Below are positions 9,201 to 15,619 of a DNA stretch of 37,412 nucleotides, one piece after another. The notes under the pieces were generated by a model. It was given only the letters and a program-made list of their open reading frames with translations. It did not search any database and was not told the DNA's origin. Numbering within the stretch: the first letter of the stretch is position 1; each line of letters opens with the position of its first letter. Position numbers and translations under genes: made by a program. Source of the stretch: Candidatus Acidiferrales bacterium (GTDB lineage Bacteria; Acidobacteriota; Terriglobia; Acidiferrales; UBA7541); the NCBI GenBank assembly GCA_030037355.1, contig JASHRL010000240.1, positions 1 through 37,412 of the forward strand. Direction: 5' to 3'.

Positions 9201-9527
9201 CGGTTCCGGCCGATCATGATGACCACGATGGCGGCGATCATGGGTACGATTCCGATCGCGCTGGGCACAGGCGAGGGCGCGGATGCGCGGCGGCCACTCG
9301 GTATGTGCGTCGTGGGCGGACTTGTCTTCGCGCAGATCGTTACGCTGTACTTGACTCCCGTCTTTTACACCTATATGGACACTTTCCAGACGTGGCTGGG
9401 GCGCGGCACGCACAAGCACGCTGCCGAAGCAGCTCCTGGAGTGGGGCTGGGCGAGGAACCTTTGCTGGCGCCAGGCATGAAACGCGCTGGAAAGGCTCCC
9501 GGAAGCCTCCGACCCGAGCAAACCTAA
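6240..9527 (+). CDS. RND multidrug efflux transporter, inner-membrane subunit (AcrB/MexB-like)
   Basis: This is a proton-driven export pump of the HAE1 type, 1095 residues. It begins with a short cytoplasmic segment and TM1 (NFIKRPVMTCLVMAAVLIFGIVA split over residues 6-30), followed by two large periplasmic loops, each preceded by one transmembrane helix and followed by a helix bundle. The proton-relay aspartates of TM4 are present in SVGFVVDDAIVMLENI. The second half repeats the layout, with the typical GIVKKNAIMMVDFAIELE segment. The C-terminal tail of about 40 residues is hydrophilic and variable. It is encoded 17 bases after the fusion protein, so the two form an operon. Substrate cannot be predicted; the pump could export drugs, lipids or metabolites. 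Confidence 0.96.
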   Translation: MQIAENFIKRPVMTCLVMAAVLIFGIVAYRDLAVSDLPNVDFPSITVSASLAGASPETMASSIATPLEKQFTTIPGLDSMNSTSALGDTSITLQFDLNRNIDGAAQDVQAAITAAANQLPPNMPTPPTFRKVNPADQPILFLGATSATLPLSEVDEYAETLLGNQISMVSGVAQVSVYGSTPYAVRIQLDPMEMASRQIGIDEVEQAVQNANVNMPTGTLYGAHKAFTVQANGQMMSAAPYKQLIVAYRNGAPVRLDEIGNVYDSIRDTKLANWINAVPGVILAIQKQPGTNTIEIDNAIKKLLPGFRAIMPPSMILTIEHDRSISIIQSVNDVKFTLVLAILLVILVIFLFLRNAWATVIPSMALPMSIIGTFAVMYLLDYTVDNLSLLALTLSVGFVVDDAIVMLENIVRHIENGEGVLEASLNGAREIGFTIVSMTLSLAAVFLPVFFMAGILGRLLHEFAVVIISSILVSGVVSLTLTPMLCSRFLKPHSGEQEHGRMYNALERMFDAILRGYEVTLRWSMRHRVTVMVIGMGLLFATAWQFYVIPKGFLPEEDQDEVVGFAEAVQGISFDAMAAHQKKLNEIVKDDLNTRQFFSSIQASGTSGLNIGQFYDHLYPRSERPWTDSPTYDDLDAKFGHVAILGAVVHAIRPIFEHHMTIPDVIQEMEPKLNTIPGLHVYLQNPPAIRIGGQLTKSQYQYSLVSPDTDQLYKYAQIMNDKMKGLPGLADVTTDLQIKSPQVDIHIDRDKAMALGVSPEQIEDALDTAYGQRWISTIYAPTNEYWVVMELEPQYQEDPQMLSYLYIHSTGGQLVPLSAVSSIGTSLGPLTVNHLGQMPSVTVSFNLVPGVSLGQAVNEIQKVAADTLPLTVTGSFQGTAQAFQQSLTGLGLLLVMAILIIYIVLGILYESFIHPITILSGLPAAAFGGLGALMLFHMQLDLYGFVGIIMLIGIVKKNAIMMVDFAIELEKAGHTSPAEAAVQGCLIRFRPIMMTTMAAIMGTIPIALGTGEGADARRPLGMCVVGGLVFAQIVTLYLTPVFYTYMDTFQTWLGRGTHKHAAEAAPGVGLGEEPLLAPGMKRAGKAPGSLRPEQT

Positions 9528-9700
9528 AACATCTCCATTTCCCAAAACGGGCCATTCGTACAGGCTTTGCTTCAGATTGAGTACCATTGACGCTGACCGT
9601 TGCAGGATGTAGCCTTTTTGAAGCTAGCGCGATGGTCAGGGCATGAGCAATGTAATCTATTGCAAATAATAGCGTTAGCTGCTGTTCCGCAGGTGTCATA

Positions 9701-10054
9701 ATGGCTACCTCAGGGCAAACACATCGAGTTACGCCGCTGGAAGGGAAAATGCGAGAAAAGCGGCGCGGACCGCGGATGAACTCACGAGTTCCGGTCGCAC
9801 TGGAATGGTCAGAAACTCATCGAGGACACGCCCGCCACGAAAACGCGCACACGCGGATCGTGAATTTCTATGGCTGCCTGCTCGTCAGTCCGGAAACGAT
9901 GCCGCTCGAACGGCATTTGCGGATTACGAACCTGGCGAATCGCAGGACTATCAGCGCCATTGTCGTGTATCAAGGCAACCGGCAAGTCGATGGATGGGAG
10001 CTGGGCGTGGAGCTGATCGAGCCGGAGATGGATTTCTGGGGAATCGATCTCTAG
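9701..10054 (+). CDS. PilZ-domain-like protein (first of two)
   Basis: This is a small cytoplasmic protein of 117 residues resembling PilZ domains, which bind cyclic-di-GMP in many bacteria. Supporting features are an Arg-rich N-terminal segment (EKRRGPRMNSRVPVALEW) that resembles the RxxxR binding element, and a C-terminal beta strand with ELGVELIEP, the usual PilZ ending GVEF. The second motif, D/NxSxxG, is poor here: the equivalent is IVNFYGCLLV, with Phe-Tyr in place of the serine stretch. An alternative ATG at 9749, preceded by GGAAGGG, would give a protein starting at MREKRR and may be the true start. c-di-GMP binding is uncertain given the weak second motif. Confidence 0.68.
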   Translation: MATSGQTHRVTPLEGKMREKRRGPRMNSRVPVALEWSETHRGHARHENAHTRIVNFYGCLLVSPETMPLERHLRITNLANRRTISAIVVYQGNRQVDGWELGVELIEPEMDFWGIDL

Positions 10055-10124
10055 CTTTAGTTTGGTGCAGGCCTTCTCCTCTCAGAACACACCTTCATCG
10101 TAATCGAATCGGAAAGCTTGCCGC

Positions 10125-10502
10125 ATGAATTCGGAGAATACTGCCCAAAACGAAAAGAGCCAGCTCGCTCCAGGAGAGGAGCGGCGGCGCAGCCAGCGCG
10201 TCACGTTGCGAGTCGGCGTGAAACTTCACATCAGCATCGAGGGCAAGCCGCCTGCGGTGGCGGCGTTTACTTCTAATGTGAACGACCACGGCGCACTGAT
10301 TCATTGCTCGGAGAATTTTGTGCCGAATGCGAGATTCGTTCTCGAACATGCGCACACGCATCAGCGAATCGGCTGCCGCGTGACGAGGACGCCGCAAGCG
10401 CTAGGAGAGGGATTTCAGGTTCCGGTGGAGTTTGATCACAGCGTTCCGGGCTTCTGGCAGATATCATTTCCGCCGACGGATTGGAAACCATTCGAGGAAT
10501 AG
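10125..10502 (+). CDS. PilZ-domain protein (second of two)
   Basis: This is a 125-residue soluble protein with a recognisable PilZ layout. A charged leader precedes ERRRSQRVTLRVGVKL (19-34), which contains the RxxxR element; SNVNDHGALIHC (49-60) corresponds to the D/NxSxxG element; and a terminal strand FQVPVEFD follows. The serine of the second motif is replaced by His (NDHG). PilZ domains usually sense cyclic-di-GMP and control motility, exopolysaccharide or transcription. It lies 70 bases downstream of a related protein, suggesting a tandem duplication followed by divergence. Its C terminus (PGFWQISFPP) resembles the WGIDL ending of the neighbour. Confidence 0.75.
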   Translation: MNSENTAQNEKSQLAPGEERRRSQRVTLRVGVKLHISIEGKPPAVAAFTSNVNDHGALIHCSENFVPNARFVLEHAHTHQRIGCRVTRTPQALGEGFQVPVEFDHSVPGFWQISFPPTDWKPFEE

Positions 10503-10508
10503 AGCCGC

Positions 10509-11501
10509 TCACTTCGCCGGGCGCGAGAATGGAATCTGGTCGAGATCGAGATTCCCCCCCGAGAGAATGATTCCGATCCGCTTGCCGCGCGCGGCGATTT
10601 TATTGTGAAGAACAATAGCGGCGGAGACGGCGCCCGAAGGTTCGACGATCAATTTCAGGCGCTCCCACAGCAGACGCATCGTGGCGATGATTTCCTCTTC
10701 GCTGGCGAGGGCGATTTCATCTACATGCTGGCGAAGAATCGAAAACGTGAGCGGACAAAGCACGGCGCGAAGGCCATCGGCGATCGTTTCGGTTTTCGCG
10801 GCAGGTTTGATTTTGCCTGCAGCGAAGGAGCGATAGGCGTCGTCGGCGTTCTTCGGCTCCGCACCCACGACGCGAATCGACGGACGCAACGATTTTGACG
10901 AAATCGCCGTGCCGCTCAGAAGCCCGCCGCCACTGACGGGAGCGACGACGATGTCGAGATCAGGCACGTCCTCGAGAAGTTCCAGAGCTGCGGTGCCCTG
11001 GCCGGCGATGACGCGCGCGTTGTTGTACGGATGAATGAGAATCGCGCCGGTTTTCTCCTGTACGGTCTTGCAAACGGCATCGCGCGAAGCGATATCGTAT
11101 TCGCATTCGGTTACCTGGCCGCCGTAGGACTCCACGGCGACGCGCTTCGCGCGCGGAGCGTTGCGCGGCATGACAATCCACGCCGGAATTCCGCGGCGGC
11201 GCGCGGCGAGAGAAATCGCTCCGGCATGATTGCCGGAGGAAACCGTTACGACACCGCGCCTGGCTTCTTCCTCGGTGAGCGAAAAAATAGCGTTCGTCGC
11301 GCCGCGGAATTTGAATGAGCCAGTCTTCTGCAGATTTTCGCATTTGAAGAAGAGATGCGCGCTGGTCATGGCGTCGAGCGTTTCCGAAGTGAACACTGGC
11401 GTCCGATGAATGTGCGCGCGAATGCGTTCGTGCGCGGCGCGAATGGTTGCGAGATCGGGGGCGAGTGATTCGACGGCTTTTTCAGTCTGTGGCGCTGTCA
11501 T
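10509..11501 (-). CDS. PLP-dependent threonine/serine dehydratase (fold type II)
   Basis: This is a pyridoxal-phosphate enzyme of 330 residues that probably deaminates L-threonine to 2-oxobutanoate, or L-serine to pyruvate. The PLP lysine is Lys64 in KTGSFKFRGA. SSGNHAGAISLAA is the Asn-containing loop that contacts the cofactor ring, VSGGGLLSG is the phosphate-binding Gly loop, and LSGGNLD closes the active site. There is no C-terminal ACT regulatory domain, so it resembles the short catabolic TdcB type or serine racemase/hydroxyaspartate ammonia-lyase enzymes rather than biosynthetic IlvA. SSGNHAGA replaces the common SSGNHAQG, which makes the exact substrate uncertain. AGAGGT upstream supports the ATG start. 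Confidence 0.9.
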   Translation of the reverse strand: MTAPQTEKAVESLAPDLATIRAAHERIRAHIHRTPVFTSETLDAMTSAHLFFKCENLQKTGSFKFRGATNAIFSLTEEEARRGVVTVSSGNHAGAISLAARRRGIPAWIVMPRNAPRAKRVAVESYGGQVTECEYDIASRDAVCKTVQEKTGAILIHPYNNARVIAGQGTAALELLEDVPDLDIVVAPVSGGGLLSGTAISSKSLRPSIRVVGAEPKNADDAYRSFAAGKIKPAAKTETIADGLRAVLCPLTFSILRQHVDEIALASEEEIIATMRLLWERLKLIVEPSGAVSAAIVLHNKIAARGKRIGIILSGGNLDLDQIPFSRPAK

Positions 11502-11551
11502 CTTCGACCTCTGGTCTATAGGTTATTTCGAAAAGTTCCAATTGATTGCAA

Positions 11552-11947
11552 TTATCCTTGAATTGCAGCCGCTAAATTTTCGATGGCGGATATGTTTTGC
11601 AGCAGCGCCTCGGGCAAATTGTGCCGCTGCTGCAAGTAAGCCGGACTGTTATAGGAAACCCAGACTTTTCCCTTGGGGTCCTCCCAAATCAAAATTTTCA
11701 AGGGGAGGTCAATGGCGATTGTAGGTGCGGCGACCATGAGGGGCGTTCCAGCCTTAGGATTGCCGAAAATTGCCAGCTTGGTGGGACGCATTTGCAGCCC
11801 GGCTTTTTCGGCTTCACCGGAATGGTCGATCACGGCGAAGAGCTTAACGGCTTTCGCTTGCAAAATACTCGTGAGTTTTTCGAGAGTTTCATCGACGGAG
11901 TGATTGCTTTGCTTATGGATGATCCCGTTCGTGGCAACCGGCGGCAT
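11552..11947 (-). CDS. DUF302 domain protein
   Basis: This is a 131-residue cytoplasmic protein matching the DUF302 family, a small alpha/beta domain of unknown function. Recognisable elements are SVDETLEKLTSILQAKAVKLFAVIDHSGEA at 17-46, the LAIFGNPKAGTPLM loop and LKILIWEDPKGKVWVSYNSP. GAGGAG stands five bases before the ATG. It is encoded upstream of the dehydratase on the same strand with a 50-base gap, so they may be co-transcribed. Nothing in the sequence links it to a specific pathway. Confidence 0.87.
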   Translation of the reverse strand: MPPVATNGIIHKQSNHSVDETLEKLTSILQAKAVKLFAVIDHSGEAEKAGLQMRPTKLAIFGNPKAGTPLMVAAPTIAIDLPLKILIWEDPKGKVWVSYNSPAYLQQRHNLPEALLQNISAIENLAAAIQG

Positions 11948-12059
11948 GAAGTCTCCTCGCCCGCAGAGGAATTGGCATTATTGCACAACGATCCGTTGCG
12001 CGCAGAGCAGGTTTTCACCGAGGCTGGCTCTCGACCGGGCGAGCGCGTAGAATGCGCAC

Positions 12060-13247
12060 ATGCGTCGCAGGACGCAATTTTCGCTGTTCGGCCTTTTGCT
12101 GTTGGTAATCAGCGCCGCGCCAATCGCTGCGCACCGGCGACAGGCTCCCGCACAGAACGTGACTTCTCAACAGGATCTCTCGCAAGGGAATGCCGCTCCC
12201 GCGCAAGCTAGTTCCTCGAAGCAGAACCTGCCACAGCAGAAAGCCAGTCCCGGCGTGCCCAAGATTCGCAGAGAAGTGAACGAAATCACGACGCCGGTGA
12301 CTGTGGAAGACAACCAGGGCAATTTTGTCCTGGACCTGCAGCGAAAGGATTTTCAGGTTTTCGACAACGGAGTGGAACAGCATATCGACCGCTGGGGTAT
12401 GGACGACCGTCCTCTCGCGCTGGCGTTGGTGATTGAGACGAGCTCGCACGTCGGGATGATGGCGCAGGAGATTCGCAGCAACGGCATCGTGTTCACGGAG
12501 GCCCTGATGGCGGACGACGGCGTGGCCGCGGTGATTGGCGCGGGCGACACACCGGAGATGATGCAGCCGTTTACCGGCGACCACGGTGCAGTGGAAAAAG
12601 CGATCGAGCGACTTCCGTTCGTCGACGACAACATGCATTTGTACGACGCGATGCTGGAGGGTGCGCTGCTGCTCGAGAAGCAGCCGGACACAACCCATCG
12701 CGTGCTGCTGGTGATCGCGGAAGCGCAAGACAGCAGCAGCAAGCACAAACTGGGGGAAGTGTTGCAGGTGGCGCAGCGCGCGGACGTCAGCATCTACACA
12801 ATTGGGCTCAGCAGCACGGCGGCGGATTTGCGCACTGATCCTGTGGAGGGTGCAGAAGCCGAGGAGGATAAGGAGAAGCGCATCGCCACGACTACGGAAC
12901 AACCAATAGCCGCACCGGGAGCCGCTGGCGGAGTGGGCGGTGGGATGGATTTGTTGAGTGTGGCAGTGTTCCTAGTCCAACGGTTCACCCACATCCGAAA
13001 GAGCCAGGCGATGGGAGCAGCAGTGGCCTTCACCGGCGGGGCGTACTTCCATCCGTTCCGCGATCGCAATATTCAGGACGCTCTAGGCGACATCGCGGAC
13101 CAACTCCATTCGGAATATCTACTGAGCTATCAACTGCAAGGGCCGGTGCAGCCGGGAGTTCACCAAATCGAAGTGCGCGTCTCGCGGCCACATCTGAATG
13201 TTCGCGCGCGGCTGGGCTACTACATTGCACCGCACGCGACGCCCTGA
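12060..13247 (+). CDS. Secreted VWFA-domain protein of the acidobacterial type
   Basis: This is an exported protein of 395 residues with a von Willebrand factor A domain. A signal peptide (MRRRTQFSLFGLLLLVISAAPIAA) is followed by a low-complexity Gln/Ala/Ser linker (about 26-65), an N-terminal beta element with the typical VTVEDNQGNFVLDL and LQRKDFQVFDNG, and the VWFA fold from about 117 to 340. The terminal segment SEYLLSYQLQG-HQIEVRVSRPHLNVRARLGYY matches the ending common to such acidobacterial proteins. The metal-ion-dependent adhesion site is degenerate: the expected DxSxS is ETSSH (126-130). A Gly-rich patch (GAAGGVGGG) lies near 290. The function is probably in protein binding at the cell surface; the partner is unknown. 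Confidence 0.88.
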   Translation: MRRRTQFSLFGLLLLVISAAPIAAHRRQAPAQNVTSQQDLSQGNAAPAQASSSKQNLPQQKASPGVPKIRREVNEITTPVTVEDNQGNFVLDLQRKDFQVFDNGVEQHIDRWGMDDRPLALALVIETSSHVGMMAQEIRSNGIVFTEALMADDGVAAVIGAGDTPEMMQPFTGDHGAVEKAIERLPFVDDNMHLYDAMLEGALLLEKQPDTTHRVLLVIAEAQDSSSKHKLGEVLQVAQRADVSIYTIGLSSTAADLRTDPVEGAEAEEDKEKRIATTTEQPIAAPGAAGGVGGGMDLLSVAVFLVQRFTHIRKSQAMGAAVAFTGGAYFHPFRDRNIQDALGDIADQLHSEYLLSYQLQGPVQPGVHQIEVRVSRPHLNVRARLGYYIAPHATP

Positions 13248-13260
13248 GAATGACCGTGCG

Positions 13261-15588
13261 CTAGTGGGCCCCGGGAACGGTGAAGGTGACTTTGCCGGCG
13301 GCGGTGTTTTCGAACTGGTCGAAGATGCGAACGGCGATGGTGTGCTCGCCGGGCTTCAAATTTTGCAACGCGATGTCGTAGTTCTCGACAGGCGCGTCGG
13401 TGAGCTGGCCGACCGGGAAGATGGTTTGCCATGGGCCAGCGTCGACGCTATAGGAAGCGCGCGCGATGGCGCTGCCTGCATCGTGCGCCGTGAAGCGCAC
13501 ATGCCAGTCGCCGCCGGAAGGCTCGGCGTGGATGCTTTCGACGGACGGCGGAGTGTTGTCGACTTGAAAGCGGTCGCTGACCATCTCCGCGGTGAGCGCT
13601 TGTCCCTGCGGATTCGAAGGCGCATCGGACGCGACGAGCTTCAAGTAATAGGCGCCGTCGGGCATGGAGTTCGTGTCCCAGGAATAATAATTTTCGCGGA
13701 TATTGTCTTTTAAGAGCTTCCAATCCTTCTCACCCTCGCCGTGATAGTAGAGCGAATAAACGAGGTCGTCTTCGTTGTCGTCGTGAGCGTCCCAGAGCAC
13801 TGTTTGGTAGCCCTTGGCGGCGAAGCCCTGTGGAAACTGCGAGAATCTTCCACCGTCACCACGCTGCTGGAAGTCGCCGTCATCGATGAAATTCACATCG
13901 CTGTCGTGAGCAGTGCGCGGGGGCCGAAGCTGGACCGGAGTTGGTTGCGCCGCCATAGCTGCTTGCCCCGGGAAGCCCTGAGCGCGCAACCCTGGGTCTT
14001 GGATGGCGACGCCGTCAATAACGGGCGCGACGTTCTTCCGCAAATACGCCAGCTTGACCCATGACAACGTGGGCTGATCCTGGCCTCCCGCAGCGTGAAA
14101 AACGGCTTTCCATTGGACGAACCGAGCGGAAGGGCACTGGACCGTTTCACCGGACATATTCGAATACGGCCCGGCCCACGGACTCCAATAATTGTCGGGA
14201 TCAGAGGTGTTGCCCGAGCGGACGTAGAAATCGATTTTTGCGGAGCCATTGTTGTTGTCGCCCCACCACGTCAGCCGGCCCCAGTGCGAAAAGATCTTGG
14301 CGTCGAAAGTGTCGGACTCGAATGTTCCTTCGGCGGCGTAGCCCGGCCCGAGCATGAAGACTTTTCCCGGATTCGCGGTAGCGACGTAAATCGCGTGGCC
14401 GGGTCCTGCCACCAAAGAAGTGACTTGAGAAGCGTCGGCAGTGGCGAGCGACGAGAAAAGCATATTGCCATCAAGCTCGATGACTTCGCCATGATTGCCT
14501 GTTCCGAGGAGAAGATGATTGTCTGGCGAGAATGCGAGCGAATAAACGAGGTCCTGAGGCGAAGACCAAAGAGATTCCGGCGAGCCGTCCGTCGCGATGC
14601 GATAGACTTCGCTTCCGCCGGTAGCGCTTGGCAAGGCGGGCAGAATCATCGGCGGCGTCGCCACGGCGGCAGCGGCGGGATTCGCGGCGTTTTGCTGTTG
14701 CTGGGTGGTTGCAGCCGAACGAGCTGCGGCAGCGGCGAAAGCGGCAGCGAGTTGGTTTGCAGCTGAAGATGCCGCTCCAAACGCGCCTCCTTCGCGAGGC
14801 GGCTTGTTTCCAACAGCGGCAGCGTAGATGTTTCCCTCAGAGTCAGTCGTCAGCGCGGTGACTTCTTTTTTGGCCGTTTCATAAATCACGAAAGCACTGC
14901 CAGCCGTGGGAATGCCATCGGAGCCGCGCGACGCGATGGGGACTCGGATGACAAGGCCGCTTGGGTCCGTGCCTATGAGCAGATTGCCGCTGTGGTCAAA
15001 AGCGAGAGAACGAGCGTGCGATTCTTCGCTCTTATAGAAGAGTTGGCCCTTGCCGTCAGGAGCGACGGCGAAGACATTGCCTTTATCTCCCGTGCCCACG
15101 AAAAGAACGCCGCGAGAATCGAAAGCGAGGGCCCAGATGTACTTCGATTTGGGATCAAAGAAAACAGTGTGCTGGCCGTCGGGCGTGATTTTGTAGACCT
15201 TGCCGTCGGGCGAAGTGCCGACGTAGACGTTGTCGTCCTTGTCGACGGCGAGAGCCTGCGCTTCGAGTTCGGCAGATTCAAAAACGGTGACTGGCTTTTC
15301 TGTCGCGCTTAGGCGAACGACCTTTGCGTCGGAGCCGCCGGCGGCATAAACGTGACCATGGGAATCGACCACGAGAGCCCAGACGTAAGCAAGATTAGGA
15401 TCGGCGAACGTCTTGAACTCAGGAGCGGGCATGAGCACGCCATCGCTGCGAAGCGCAACGCCTTTGTGCGTGCCCTTTTCGAATTCATCGAACGTGGATT
15501 GGCTCCAAAAACGCGTATGTTCCGCGTGAGCAGCAACAGCGCAGAGCAGCGCCAGGCACAAAGTGGACACGAGTGTAGCTCGCCGCAT
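13261..15588 (-). CDS. Secreted beta-propeller protein with C-terminal Ig/FnIII-like domain
   Basis: This is a predicted exported protein of 775 residues. The signal peptide (MRRATLVSTLCLALLCAVAAHA) is followed by repeated strands such as ALAVDKDDNVYVGTSPDGKVYKI, ALAFDSRGVLFVGTGDKGNVF and SLAFSPDNHLLLGTGNHGEVIEL, typical of a beta-propeller of about seven blades. The propeller is interrupted near 275-320 by an Ala/Gln-rich linker. The C-terminal third contains a region typical of extracellular jelly-roll/FnIII domains, including DNTPPSVESIHAEPSGGDWHV split across residues 675-700. GAGGT stands just upstream of the ATG. The S55 peptidase gene ends 31 bases downstream of this start in transcription order it lies upstream, so both probably share an operon. 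I cannot name a ligand or enzyme activity. Confidence 0.8.
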   Translation of the reverse strand: MRRATLVSTLCLALLCAVAAHAEHTRFWSQSTFDEFEKGTHKGVALRSDGVLMPAPEFKTFADPNLAYVWALVVDSHGHVYAAGGSDAKVVRLSATEKPVTVFESAELEAQALAVDKDDNVYVGTSPDGKVYKITPDGQHTVFFDPKSKYIWALAFDSRGVLFVGTGDKGNVFAVAPDGKGQLFYKSEESHARSLAFDHSGNLLIGTDPSGLVIRVPIASRGSDGIPTAGSAFVIYETAKKEVTALTTDSEGNIYAAAVGNKPPREGGAFGAASSAANQLAAAFAAAAARSAATTQQQQNAANPAAAAVATPPMILPALPSATGGSEVYRIATDGSPESLWSSPQDLVYSLAFSPDNHLLLGTGNHGEVIELDGNMLFSSLATADASQVTSLVAGPGHAIYVATANPGKVFMLGPGYAAEGTFESDTFDAKIFSHWGRLTWWGDNNNGSAKIDFYVRSGNTSDPDNYWSPWAGPYSNMSGETVQCPSARFVQWKAVFHAAGGQDQPTLSWVKLAYLRKNVAPVIDGVAIQDPGLRAQGFPGQAAMAAQPTPVQLRPPRTAHDSDVNFIDDGDFQQRGDGGRFSQFPQGFAAKGYQTVLWDAHDDNEDDLVYSLYYHGEGEKDWKLLKDNIRENYYSWDTNSMPDGAYYLKLVASDAPSNPQGQALTAEMVSDRFQVDNTPPSVESIHAEPSGGDWHVRFTAHDAGSAIARASYSVDAGPWQTIFPVGQLTDAPVENYDIALQNLKPGEHTIAVRIFDQFENTAAGKVTFTVPGAH

Positions 15589-15619
15589 GTTTACCTCGCA
15601 TTCCTTCGGGTCGTGGAAT

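Noticed and set aside
9340-9699. Minus-strand frame of 119 codons across the end of the RND pump and the following gap
   Set aside because: Two-thirds is antisense to the pump C terminus and the composition there is shadow-like; only the first 50 residues are in unoccupied DNA and they match nothing I know.
11597-12211. Plus-strand frame of 204 codons opposite the DUF302 gene
   Set aside because: The DUF302 reading on the other strand has family motifs and a ribosome-binding site; this frame has neither.
14095-14766. Plus-strand frame of 223 codons inside the beta-propeller gene
   Set aside because: It is antisense to a long secreted protein with clear repeats, and has an Arg-rich shadow composition.
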